Source of the DNA: a virus
Length of the DNA: 21,552 nt
Direction: 5' to 3' (one strand)
IMG/VR virus record: IMGVR_UViG_3300042896_000495
Span: 1-21,552 of that record
Numbering within the stretch: the stretch's first letter is position 1; each line of letters starts with the position of its first letter. Shown one piece after another: positions 6,777-12,428 of this stretch. The position numbers and the translations under genes were made by a program. The notes below the pieces were generated by a model that was not told the origin of the DNA, searched no databases, and saw only the letters and a list, made by a program, of their open reading frames with translations.

Positions 6777-6796
6777 AAACTTTTTCAAACTTTTTC
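6777..6796 (+). repeat. tandem 10-bp repeat next to the early promoter
   Basis: AAACTTTTTC occurs twice in direct succession (6777-6786 and 6787-6796), one base before the -35 hexamer of the rightward promoter. The period is about one DNA turn. It could be an A/T-rich UP element or a double activator site. The remaining part of the 6674-6834 control region shows nothing else besides the direct repeats and the promoter. Confidence 0.55.
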
Positions 6797-6797
6797 T

Positions 6798-6826
6798 TTG
6801 ACTCCCCGCCACGTCCACTCTAGTCT
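6798..6826 (+). promoter_or_regulatory. rightward early promoter, TTGACT-17-TAGTCT
   Basis: A -35 hexamer TTGACT is separated by 17 bases from TAGTCT. Another site in this window (13334) has nearly the same hexamers and the same spacer. Transcription would begin about 6833, at or one or two bases before the ATG at 6835, so the first message could be leaderless. The assignment rests on sequence pattern and on its place in the divergent control region. Confidence 0.6.
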
Positions 6827-6834
6827 ATCCCAAC

Positions 6835-6942
6835 ATGAAACGCTCAACCCTCAAACGCCTCGCCATTGCCTTGGCAATCATCGCTTTCGTCATCTTCCAA
6901 GCATATCTAGAAACGTCCCTCAACTTCACCCCCAACCACTAA
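6835..6942 (+). CDS. 35-aa single-span membrane peptide, first early gene
   Basis: The frame reads MKRSTLKRLAIALAIIAFVI and continues to a short polar tail ending NFTPNH. A basic N-terminus followed by about 17 hydrophobic residues indicates one membrane segment. It is the first frame after the early promoter and ends 10 bases before the next start, so it fits a first gene of the operon. No Shine-Dalgarno site precedes it. Function is unknown; very early membrane peptides of phages often act on the host envelope, but nothing in the sequence proves this. Confidence 0.6.
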   Translation: MKRSTLKRLAIALAIIAFVIFQAYLETSLNFTPNH

Positions 6943-6952
6943 ATCAAATCCC

Positions 6953-7324
6953 ATGAATTATCCCGAAACTATCCCCGCCGCCTATTCCGCCGATTCCGCT
7001 TTGGAGCGTGCCTATCGCCTAGGTTGGAATCATGGCCATGGAATCGCTTGCCATAACACGCCATCGATCGGCGATTCGATTGACAGGTCAATTGACTGGA
7101 CTGGACTTGATAAAACCGTCACGCCGGAAAATATCGCCGAATATCATGAATGCCTTTGCTTCGCCGCCGAATCCAATTCCCGTGACTTCTCGCCATTCGA
7201 ATTCATTGCCCACGAATTCAACGAATCGGAGGATTCCGAATCGCTTTGGGAAGCTTTCGAATCCGGCGTTGCCGATTCTATTCGATTCGATTTGAAGTCC
7301 TATTCCTACTCCGAATTGGTTTGA
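6953..7324 (+). CDS. acidic hypothetical early protein (123 aa)
   Basis: The product starts MNYPETIPAAYSADSALERA and contains a GWNHGHGIACHN segment, then long acidic stretches (FIAHEFNESEDSESLWEAFE). It has no membrane segment. It has the look of an acidic early phage protein, but I do not recognise a family. The start lies in the context AAATCAAATCCCATG with no Shine-Dalgarno site; the same 15 bases precede the next gene. Its TGA is the first part of RNA element A1. Confidence 0.75.
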   Translation: MNYPETIPAAYSADSALERAYRLGWNHGHGIACHNTPSIGDSIDRSIDWTGLDKTVTPENIAEYHECLCFAAESNSRDFSPFEFIAHEFNESEDSESLWEAFESGVADSIRFDLKSYSYSELV

Positions 7325-7381
7325 TTCCCGATAGACAGGCTTTCGGAAACGGAAGCCTGCAATCGGTAATCACGCCGAATC
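7323..7381 (+). ncRNA. structured RNA element A1, GAAA-capped, between early genes
   Basis: Starting inside the TGA of the upstream gene, nested helices can form. P1 is GATTC (7323-7327) with GAATC (7377-7381). P2 is CCGAT (7328-7332) with ATCGG (7362-7366). P3 is 10 bp (7336-7345 with 7350-7359, one G-U pair), closed by GAAA. A small AGA/CA internal loop separates P2 and P3. Element A2 keeps the plan and the P1 bases but has different P3 and mostly different P2 sequences. There is no T run, so it is not an ordinary terminator. Confidence 0.65.
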
Positions 7382-7404
7382 AAAAACCAATCAAATCAAA
7401 TCCC

Positions 7405-7650
7405 ATGAAAGCCAATTGCTACCTCTCCCCGCACTCTAAAGTTCGCCGTACGTTTCCCCGTTCTCATGAAGCCTCGTTTTACGTTTCCGGGGAATCCCCG
7501 GAGCCTATCGTCAAGCTTTACGGTTCGATTGAACGGGGGCAGTGCCATGCCGAACTTGTAAACGGGGAATACCTCACGGTTCCCACCGGCAAAGGATTTA
7601 TCCTTTCAATCCATGAAGTCGAAACCCCTGCAATACTCGCCAACCGATAA
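7405..7650 (+). CDS. hypothetical early protein (81 aa)
   Basis: The product starts MKANCYLSPHSKVRRTFPRS and reads as a small mixed alpha/beta protein with no membrane segment or recognisable motif. The ATG was chosen over upstream starts because it carries the same AAATCAAATCCCATGAA context as the gene before it and lies after element A1. It is followed after 19 bases by the next ATG, without any structured element. Confidence 0.7.
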   Translation: MKANCYLSPHSKVRRTFPRSHEASFYVSGESPEPIVKLYGSIERGQCHAELVNGEYLTVPTGKGFILSIHEVETPAILANR

Positions 7651-7669
7651 TTCCAACGCATCCAATCCC

Positions 7670-7990
7670 ATGATCCTAATTTCCCGTACCTATGAAGTCG
7701 TCACCCCGGAATCCGCCGAATTCGGGGAATCCGACGACGCCGGATTTATCTGTCAATCGGAGCCGGTTTCCTTCCGCGAGCTAGTCGAATTGATGCGCGC
7801 GCATCCAATCCCTTCCTCGTCGCCGTGTGATGGTTCCCGTTGGGATTGGCTTTCATCTTATCCTGAGGAAAACTATCGGGATTGTTCCAATCGGACGGAA
7901 TCCCTTCATTACGACAAGTCCAATCCGCCGTCGCGCGACAAATACTGGCGCAAATCAATGGCCATGGCCGGAATCCGTATTCGCCGCTGA
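7670..7990 (+). CDS. conserved-type phage hypothetical protein (106 aa)
   Basis: The start at MILISRTYEVVTPESAEFGE is favoured by the CCAATCCCATG context; an upstream in-frame ATG at 7613 would overlap the previous gene. Residues about 9-45 (TPESAEFGESDDAGF, then VSFRELVELMRAHP) and a segment with W and Y before RTESLHYD match a pattern I know from many phage and plasmid hypothetical proteins. Its function is not established. The stop codon begins element A2. Confidence 0.75.
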   Translation: MILISRTYEVVTPESAEFGESDDAGFICQSEPVSFRELVELMRAHPIPSSSPCDGSRWDWLSSYPEENYRDCSNRTESLHYDKSNPPSRDKYWRKSMAMAGIRIRR

Positions 7991-8036
7991 TTCCCCGCGT
8001 CAATCCATTCGAAAGAGTGGATTGCAGCGGCGAATC
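7989..8036 (+). ncRNA. structured RNA element A2, GAAA-capped, between early genes
   Basis: It has the same plan as A1. P1 is GATTC (7989-7993) with GAATC (8032-8036). P2 is CCGC (7995-7998) with GCGG (8027-8030). P3 is a 10-bp stem (8001-8010 with 8015-8024, one G-U pair) capped by GAAA. A GT/CA internal loop lies between P2 and P3, and the CA is shared with A1. As in A1, the first two bases are the GA of the upstream stop codon. Nearly the whole P3 stem differs from A1 in sequence but stays paired. Confidence 0.65.
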
Positions 8037-8069
8037 AATCCCGATTCCCGGTTCAATAAATCCAATCCC

Positions 8070-8339
8070 ATGCAATCAATCCAAACAAAATTCCTGTCAG
8101 CGACTGAATCAAAAGGCTCACGCATCAAAGCAAAGTGCGCGCGTGGTTCTATCGTCATCCCCTACCCGCATGAATTGACAGGCGACGAAACCCACCGCGC
8201 GGCAGTTCTCGCGCTTGTGACTCGTTTTCTTGACGAAGACGAATCGAAAGGCAAGCCCCGCGAAACCAATTTTTGGAACCGCACTTTCGTAAGCGGTTCG
8301 CTCCCCGACGGTTCGATGGCGCATGTTTTCCTAAGCTGA
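8070..8339 (+). CDS. hypothetical early protein (89 aa)
   Basis: The product starts MQSIQTKFLSATESKGSRIK in the context AAATCCAATCCCATG. It contains a YPHELTGDETHRAAVLALVT helix, an acidic-basic patch and an aromatic C-terminal half with FWNRTFVSGSLPDG. This pattern (sequence tag, then HxxAAxALxxK-like helix) recalls small conserved phage proteins of unknown role. No membrane segment or catalytic motif is visible. Element B1 follows 4 bases after its stop. Confidence 0.72.
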   Translation: MQSIQTKFLSATESKGSRIKAKCARGSIVIPYPHELTGDETHRAAVLALVTRFLDEDESKGKPRETNFWNRTFVSGSLPDGSMAHVFLS

Positions 8340-8343
8340 CCGC

Positions 8344-8406
8344 TGACCCATCCTCCGCGCGCCATGCGGCAACGCGTGACGCGAAAGGGTAGGTCAATCT
8401 ATCCGC
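8344..8406 (+). ncRNA. structured RNA element B1, GCAA-capped, with conserved flanks
   Basis: A 6-bp inner stem (8363-8368 with 8373-8378) is capped by GCAA. After a C/A mismatch it is extended by 4 bp (8358-8361 with 8380-8383). ACCC (8346-8349) can pair with GGGT (8387-8390) around it. Alternatively, GGGTAG (8387-8392) can pair with CTATCC (8399-8404) over a 6-nt loop. The flanks TGACCCATCCTCCG and AAAGGGTAGG are shared with B2 while the stem bases differ. Confidence 0.65.
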
Positions 8407-8421
8407 AACCGATCAAACATT

Positions 8422-8751
8422 ATGTCACCTGAACCAATCATCTCAGAATTCCGCACCCTTGAATCCCAGCACCTTGTGCGCCTCCGCGCAGAACCGGAAA
8501 CCGAAAGTTATTTCTCCGTTTTCGGAGAACCGGATTCCGCGCAGGAACGGCAGCAAATGCTCGACACTATCGAAAACCTCGGCTGTTGGTGCGTCATCTC
8601 GGAATTCTACGAGGACGGCGCATGGCATCATTCCGACAGCGTTGGTTTTTGCACTGGTTACGAAAACCCACTGAAGCCTGAAGAAAATTTCTATGTTGTT
8701 GACCTTATGCGCGCAGCTATCGACAGCCTGAATCGACCGGAGCCGGTTTGA
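8422..8751 (+). CDS. hypothetical early protein (109 aa)
   Basis: The product starts MSPEPIISEFRTLESQHLVR. It is acidic, with an AQERQQMLDTIENLGCWCVI segment and a tail with DLMRAAIDSLNRP. There is no membrane segment or known motif. The start context (AAACATTATG) lacks a Shine-Dalgarno site. The gene sits between elements B1 and B2, and its TGA is the first part of B2. Confidence 0.72.
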   Translation: MSPEPIISEFRTLESQHLVRLRAEPETESYFSVFGEPDSAQERQQMLDTIENLGCWCVISEFYEDGAWHHSDSVGFCTGYENPLKPEENFYVVDLMRAAIDSLNRPEPV

Positions 8752-8808
8752 CCCATCCTCCGCGCATCACACGCAAGTGTGCTGCGAAAGGGTAGGCCAA
8801 ACTATCCG
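8749..8808 (+). ncRNA. structured RNA element B2, GCAA-capped, covaries with B1
   Basis: It has the same plan as B1. The inner stem is CACAC/GTGTG (8768-8772 with 8777-8781) with a GCAA loop. After a T/C mismatch there is an outer stem CGCA/TGCG (8763-8766 with 8783-8786). ACCC (8751-8754) can pair with GGGT (8790-8793), or GGGTAG (8790-8795) with CTATCC (8802-8807). In the outer stem a G-C pair of B1 is an A-T pair here. The inner stem has changed in sequence and length but remains paired. Confidence 0.65.
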
Positions 8809-8826
8809 CAGCAATCAATCCACCCC

Positions 8827-9039
8827 ATGCGCTACAAAATCCAACTCTCAACCTCAACCGGCGGCTGGTCAGACCTCCGCGAATCCGCGAATGACGGCCA
8901 GACCTACGAAACCTGTTTATTCCCCACGCGCAAAGCAGCCCTTGCCGCGCGCGAGGAGTTCTCAGAACTGTCGGAATTCCTCGAAACCATGCGAATCGTC
9001 CCCGCCGAAACTCCAGAAACCGAGAACATCTACGCCTGA
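8827..9039 (+). CDS. hypothetical protein with KIQ...GWSDL fold, paralogue of 11581 gene
   Basis: The 70-aa product starts MRYKIQLSTSTGGWSDLRES. It shares the pattern K-I-Q-x-S, GWSDL, then a Tyr-Thr pair, F-x-T-R-K-x-A and R-I-x-V-P with the protein at 11581-11826, so the two are paralogues. The fold is probably a small alpha/beta domain. The start was placed after element B2 at CACCCCATG. No function is known to me. Confidence 0.72.
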   Translation: MRYKIQLSTSTGGWSDLRESANDGQTYETCLFPTRKAALAAREEFSELSEFLETMRIVPAETPETENIYA

Positions 9040-9045
9040 AATCCC

Positions 9046-9282
9046 ATGAAATACAGAATCGGATACAATCATACCTCGCCCGAGTTTACGTCTTCCTATG
9101 CTGACGCGCGGAAAGCGGTCCGGCGTGAGGCTCGGACGCGCCGCATGATCGGCATGTCGGTCCGCCTCCGCTCGGTCAAATGCGACGACGGCGAATACCT
9201 CTACCTATCGACCGCCGATCTTCGCCAAGATTGCGACGGTTCGCGCGCCTTCGCGGTCATCTCCAAAAACTCCAACGCCTAA
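9046..9282 (+). CDS. basic hypothetical protein (78 aa)
   Basis: The product starts MKYRIGYNHTSPEFTSSYAD. A basic helix (ARKAVRREARTRRMIGM) follows, then a polar C-terminus with DGEYLYLS. The charge could suit nucleic acid binding, but there is no named motif. The ATG has the AAATCCCATGAA context 6 bases after the previous stop. No membrane segment is present. Confidence 0.68.
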   Translation: MKYRIGYNHTSPEFTSSYADARKAVRREARTRRMIGMSVRLRSVKCDDGEYLYLSTADLRQDCDGSRAFAVISKNSNA

Positions 9283-9289
9283 GAACCCA

Positions 9290-9571
9290 ATGAAATCCCA
9301 CACTCCCGGACCTTTCCCGCTCAAAATCACGCAATCTGACGACTTTTTCGTCATCATCACGAATCAGGGAAACCATTACGCGAAGACTTTCGACCCTGCC
9401 GCCGCCCATTTAATCGCCTCCGCCCCTGAGTTGCTGGCCGCGCTGGAAGCCGTGACGAAAGCCTATGTCGAACTGGTTCAGTCTGATTATCCGCCTTCGT
9501 GGAGTGCTGAGAAAGACAGTGAAGTCATTGCAGCACGAGCAGCCATCGCGAAAGCAAAAGGAAACGAGTGA
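9290..9571 (+). CDS. HTPGP-type phage protein, paralogue of 9758 gene (93 aa)
   Basis: The product begins MKSHTPGPFPLKITQSDDFF, then AAAHLIASAPELLAALEAVT and ends IAKAKGNE. The HTPGP start and the LIASAPELLAALE helix are a familiar pattern of small proteins common in phage early regions, function unknown. The protein at 9758-10021 shares the helix and the AKG ending. The stop overlaps a GTG start of the next gene (GTGA). Confidence 0.75.
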   Translation: MKSHTPGPFPLKITQSDDFFVIITNQGNHYAKTFDPAAAHLIASAPELLAALEAVTKAYVELVQSDYPPSWSAEKDSEVIAARAAIAKAKGNE

Positions 9572-9753
9572 AAACCAAACAGCCAACCTATCGCGAACTT
9601 TACCTTCGCGCCTATGCGGCCCACGCGCAAGAAGAGGGCAAATATCAGCGACTGCTTTTCCTAACGCGCAAGATCGCGAAAGCAATTCCCGCAGGGCATA
9701 AAGTCCTGAAAGACTGGAAAGACTGGGAACAACAAATCAAAGAGAACGGATAA
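9568..9753 (+). CDS. basic small hypothetical protein (61 aa), GTG start
   Basis: The frame begins at a GTG in a GTGA overlap with the previous gene and reads as M-KTKQPTYRELYLRAYAAH. It is basic and helical, with a C-terminal KVLKDWKDWEQQIKEN. The junction supports the non-ATG start. No motif is recognised. Confidence 0.6.
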   Translation: MKTKQPTYRELYLRAYAAHAQEEGKYQRLLFLTRKIAKAIPAGHKVLKDWKDWEQQIKENG

Positions 9754-9757
9754 AATT

Positions 9758-10021
9758 ATGCCAAGACATTACCTTAAAGATCCAAGCGACGGACCATGGA
9801 AGCGTACCCTAGGCTTATACACCGGATGGGAAATCATGGATTCCAATGGCCATATCATCGTGCGAGTAATCGACAACACCCACGGCAAGCCAAACGCCAT
9901 TCTGATTGAATCCGCCCCCGATCTTCTCTCCGCGCTGGAACGTCTCACGCATCCAATGGCCGACGACGACGACCTAGGCTACGCGCGCGAGGTCATTAAG
10001 AAAGCGAAAGGCCAGCTATGA
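9758..10021 (+). CDS. HTPGP-type paralogue (87 aa)
   Basis: The product starts MPRHYLKDPSDGPWKRTLGL. It has a beta-rich middle with IVRVIDN and a helix ILIESAPDLLSALERLT, and ends VIKKAKGQL. The helix and ending match the protein encoded at 9290, so this looks like a diverged duplicate. The stop overlaps the next ATG (ATGA). Role unknown. Confidence 0.7.
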   Translation: MPRHYLKDPSDGPWKRTLGLYTGWEIMDSNGHIIVRVIDNTHGKPNAILIESAPDLLSALERLTHPMADDDDLGYAREVIKKAKGQL

Positions 10022-10158
10022 AAGTCTATTGGACAGCCTACTACGGCAAATTCCGAAAAAGCGAATACACGTTTCAGGGCCGCAACGCCAAGCGCGACGC
10101 GTATCGACTGGTCAAACGATTCGGCGGACGTGTGGTTCGCGAGAAAGGTCAGCCATGA
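10018..10158 (+). CDS. 46-aa basic hypothetical protein
   Basis: The frame starts at the ATG of an ATGA junction and ends in another ATGA junction with the following gene, which supports its reality despite its size. It reads MKVYWTAYYGKFRKSEYTFQ and continues with a basic helix (NAKRDAYRLVKRF). The charge and aromatic residues would fit nucleic acid binding, but this is only a possibility. Confidence 0.62.
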   Translation: MKVYWTAYYGKFRKSEYTFQGRNAKRDAYRLVKRFGGRVVREKGQP

Positions 10159-10346
10159 AGAAACACACTCACAAACCAAGGACATTTATCACTCGCTGTT
10201 TCTCTGGTCCGGTCGAATCCGACAAGCCAAATCCCCGCGCGCACGGCTGGGCGACGGTTAAGCAAGTCTGCCCTTGCGGCGCATGGCGACTGATCAACGT
10301 GAACCAAGGGCAAAAGGAAACCGGACATTGGCAAACCGAGCAGTAA
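10155..10346 (+). CDS. small protein with a CxC motif (63 aa)
   Basis: The frame starts at the ATG of an ATGA junction and reads MKKHTHKPRTFITRCFSGPV. It has a C-P-C-G-A-W-R-L-I-N segment plus an earlier Cys and several His residues. This could bind a metal or form a small beta domain. No named family is recognised. A 34-base gap without structure separates it from the lysozyme-like gene. Confidence 0.62.
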   Translation: MKKHTHKPRTFITRCFSGPVESDKPNPRAHGWATVKQVCPCGAWRLINVNQGQKETGHWQTEQ

Positions 10347-10380
10347 ATCCAACGAAAACCACCCAAAACCGCATCAAATC

Positions 10381-10764
10381 ATGCATCCATTGCTCTTATC
10401 CGCTCTTATTCAGGTTGAATCCAACGGAAACGACCAAGCGCGCGGCAAACACGGCGAACTCGGCGCGCTTCAAATCAAATCAATCATGGTCCGCGACGTG
10501 AATCGGATCATGGGGACGCACTACGCGCACCAACAGGTAACGAATCGGACCATCTCAATTTTCATCGCGGAGTCCTATTTCTCGCACTACGGACGCAATC
10601 TCAGCGACGAATCTTTAGCTCGACTCTGGCAAGGTGGGCCAAAAGCCCTTAAAAGGTCGTCCACGCGCGCCTATGGTCGTCGTGTCATGCGCGAGCTTGA
10701 GAGGCAGCGAACCGTCAGAGGGGATTCATTGACAGTTGCCAGTTCAACCCAATCCATCAAATGA
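10381..10764 (+). CDS. lysozyme-like protein, candidate endolysin
   Basis: The 127-aa protein starts MHPLLLSALIQVESNGNDQA with a candidate catalytic Glu13 in QVESNG. Then come LGALQIKS and a DVNRIMGTHY segment, FIAESYFSHYG, and LARLWQGGPKAL. This order (E-S-x-G, G-x-x-Q-I, a Y-x-x-x-Y helix, then W-x-G-G) is that of small lysozyme-like/lytic transglycosylase domains in phages. It would cleave peptidoglycan at lysis. It is encoded in the early arm, away from the holin-like genes. It has no signal peptide or membrane segment. Whether it is the main endolysin or an entry or accessory enzyme is unclear. Confidence 0.72.
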   Translation: MHPLLLSALIQVESNGNDQARGKHGELGALQIKSIMVRDVNRIMGTHYAHQQVTNRTISIFIAESYFSHYGRNLSDESLARLWQGGPKALKRSSTRAYGRRVMRELERQRTVRGDSLTVASSTQSIK

Positions 10765-11042
10765 ATGAGTTTTTAACTGAAAGAGACTGCCTGGTCATTG
10801 AAGTGCCAGGAAATGTGTGTGAAAGAATGAGGAAATCGGAATACGTTTATCTGGCCTTGATGAATCCAGAGGACACGATGACGTATGTTTTTGTTCCGAT
10901 TCCCGAAAACATAACGGATAAAAACGTGGAACTTTTTATTAATACCGCCGAGAAAACACTCAAAGTAAAAGGCAAATCATATCGCGCATTACCTAAAGGA
11001 ACAAACATTGTAATGTGTCCCCCTTCCGGATGGTCAAACTAA
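10761..11042 (+). CDS. A/T-rich hypothetical protein, possibly recently acquired (93 aa)
   Basis: The product starts MNEFLTERDCLVIEVPGNVC. It has a beta-rich middle (YVFVPIPENITDKNVELFIN) and two cysteines, and ends CPPSGWSN. Its DNA is visibly richer in A and T than its neighbours, with third-position A/T codons. This suggests later acquisition. It joins the lysozyme-like gene by ATGA, so it might be co-regulated with lysis, but no function is recognised. Confidence 0.68.
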   Translation: MNEFLTERDCLVIEVPGNVCERMRKSEYVYLALMNPEDTMTYVFVPIPENITDKNVELFINTAEKTLKVKGKSYRALPKGTNIVMCPPSGWSN

Positions 11043-11048
11043 AAACAA

Positions 11049-11282
11049 ATGAAACTAACCATTCAGTCCAAAACCAACGCCCAGACGATTGTCGATCTAT
11101 TCAACGCAATCATCACCGGCGAGTGCGAGACACCAGGCGTAACCCCGCTCTCGATCTACGACGACGACCGGCATATCTGCTCCCTCATAGACGCGGACGG
11201 CCATCAGATTCTTGAATTGATCATCGAGCGCGAGATTGGTGACAAGCTCATGCAGATCGGCGAACCGGAGACGTTGCAATGA
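11049..11282 (+). CDS. hypothetical acidic protein (77 aa)
   Basis: The product starts MKLTIQSKTNAQTIVDLFNA, with an acidic middle (SIYDDDRHICSLIDADG) and a helical end with LELIIEREIGDKL. No motif, membrane segment or signal peptide is seen. The start lies 6 bases after the previous stop in an A-rich context; the stop overlaps the next ATG (ATGA). Confidence 0.65.
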   Translation: MKLTIQSKTNAQTIVDLFNAIITGECETPGVTPLSIYDDDRHICSLIDADGHQILELIIEREIGDKLMQIGEPETLQ

Positions 11283-11584
11283 TCGACAAAAAAACATTTT
11301 ACCAAAACCTATCCGAAAAGGTCCTTGTGCAGGCTGGTACGATGCCGCTTAAGGAGTTGATCGAGAATCTCGAATCAGTCGCGCACATGATGCATTCGCC
11401 AATGCTCCGCGAGGCGGCGAACCGGCTTCGCAACGCTGATTGCGCGGCAACAATACTGGAGGACTCGCTTTTCTACGCGCGGATGTACCGCGACACGACC
11501 ATCGAGGGCGATAATCGGCGGAGAATGCTGATCGACGATGCGGAGACGGTTTGCTCGATAATCCGAAAGGGAGGGTGCCAATGA
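11279..11584 (+). CDS. helical hypothetical protein (101 aa)
   Basis: The product starts MIDKKTFYQNLSEKVLVQAG and appears mainly alpha-helical, with LREAANRLRNADCAATI near the middle. It begins and ends in ATGA junctions. The C-terminal CSIIRKGGCQ has two cysteines. No family is recognised. Confidence 0.66.
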   Translation: MIDKKTFYQNLSEKVLVQAGTMPLKELIENLESVAHMMHSPMLREAANRLRNADCAATILEDSLFYARMYRDTTIEGDNRRRMLIDDAETVCSIIRKGGCQ

Positions 11585-11826
11585 TCCGCAATCAATTCGC
11601 ACCGCCCAAATTCAAGATCCAGATCAGCGGCGCGATTGGCTGGTCCGATCTGAAGGAGAAGGTTGTCAGCTACCGGACGGTCGAATTTGCCACGCGCAAG
11701 GAGGCGGATCGAGCGGCCAAGGAGTTGAACCCCGGCGAGTACACGCAGGGTCGGATTCGGGTCGTGCCGTTCGAGATGGCGGAGGACTACGATGTTTATC
11801 CGGTGGTGGAGCGGGTGAAGCCATGA
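11581..11826 (+). CDS. hypothetical protein with KIQ...GWSDL fold, paralogue of 8827 gene
   Basis: The 81-aa product starts MIRNQFAPPKFKIQISGAIG and continues WSDLKEK. It shares KIQ-x-S, GWSDL, F-x-T-R-K-x-A-x-x-A and the R-I-x-V-V-P strand with the protein at 8827, with a longer N-terminus. Duplication within the same early block is the simplest explanation. The start and stop are in ATGA junctions. Confidence 0.7.
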   Translation: MIRNQFAPPKFKIQISGAIGWSDLKEKVVSYRTVEFATRKEADRAAKELNPGEYTQGRIRVVPFEMAEDYDVYPVVERVKP

Positions 11827-12428
11827 ATGTTGATTTCCAAATCGTGAAGGTCCATCCAGACCTGATTCTTTACGTCGATGCGCTGCAAAAAAAGAACGCT
11901 GAAGCTTTGAGCTTCTATCCGAAGTGCGTTTTCGAGAGAGAATCTGAGAATGGCAGGATCTTTCTCGGATTGCTGAACGGTCAGCCGTGCGGCTACCTCT
12001 ACGTTGGTGCTGCCGGTTCCGATGTGAAGTGCCATCAGGTCTGCATCGAATACGACGCAAGGCGCAAACTCTACGGGGCTGCACTTGTTGCTGCGATGGA
12101 GGAATACGCAACCGGAGCTTTCACCGTCACCCTGCGGTGCGGGTTCGACCTCGACGCGAACAGGTTTTGGTCTGAGATGGGCTACAAGTGCATCGCGGTG
12201 CAAGACGGAGGCATTCGCAGAATGAGGAAAATCAACGTCTGGAGGAAATCACTACAAGAGGAGCTGTTGATTACCGACAAGACTGTTCAGCCAGCCAGCG
12301 GGAAAACCGACGCATCGGTTTGGCGTAGGAACAAGAACACCGGCATCGTCACCCAGTTCGTCCGAGGAAAAGCGATGCGTGATTATCGAGCGATGATTAT
12401 CGCATCGGAGAAGATTTCTCCCAGCTAA
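11823..12428 (+). CDS. GNAT-like acetyltransferase domain protein (201 aa)
   Basis: The N-terminal 140 residues have the course of a GNAT fold. A strand (FLGLLNGQPCGYLYVG) is followed by a VKCHQVCIEYDARRKLYGAA segment in the place of the acetyl-CoA-binding loop and helix. A second strand and the typical end pattern ANRFWSEMGYKCIAV come next. The classical R/Q-x-x-G-x-G/A loop is weak (RRKLYGA). A further 60 basic residues follow. Possible targets are host proteins or tRNA-like molecules, but nothing shows which. It closes the first early block. Confidence 0.62.
   Translation: MNVDFQIVKVHPDLILYVDALQKKNAEALSFYPKCVFERESENGRIFLGLLNGQPCGYLYVGAAGSDVKCHQVCIEYDARRKLYGAALVAAMEEYATGAFTVTLRCGFDLDANRFWSEMGYKCIAVQDGGIRRMRKINVWRKSLQEELLITDKTVQPASGKTDASVWRRNKNTGIVTQFVRGKAMRDYRAMIIASEKISPS

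Noticed and set aside
7323-8808. The A and B hairpins as ordinary terminators or as tRNAs
   Set aside because: No T runs follow, there is no cloverleaf or anticodon arm, and the loops are GNRA tetraloops with conserved flanks.
11473-12111. A 212-codon antisense frame opposite the GNAT-like genes
   Set aside because: It is Arg/Ser/His-rich, typical of a shadow frame, and covers three well-coupled plus-strand genes.
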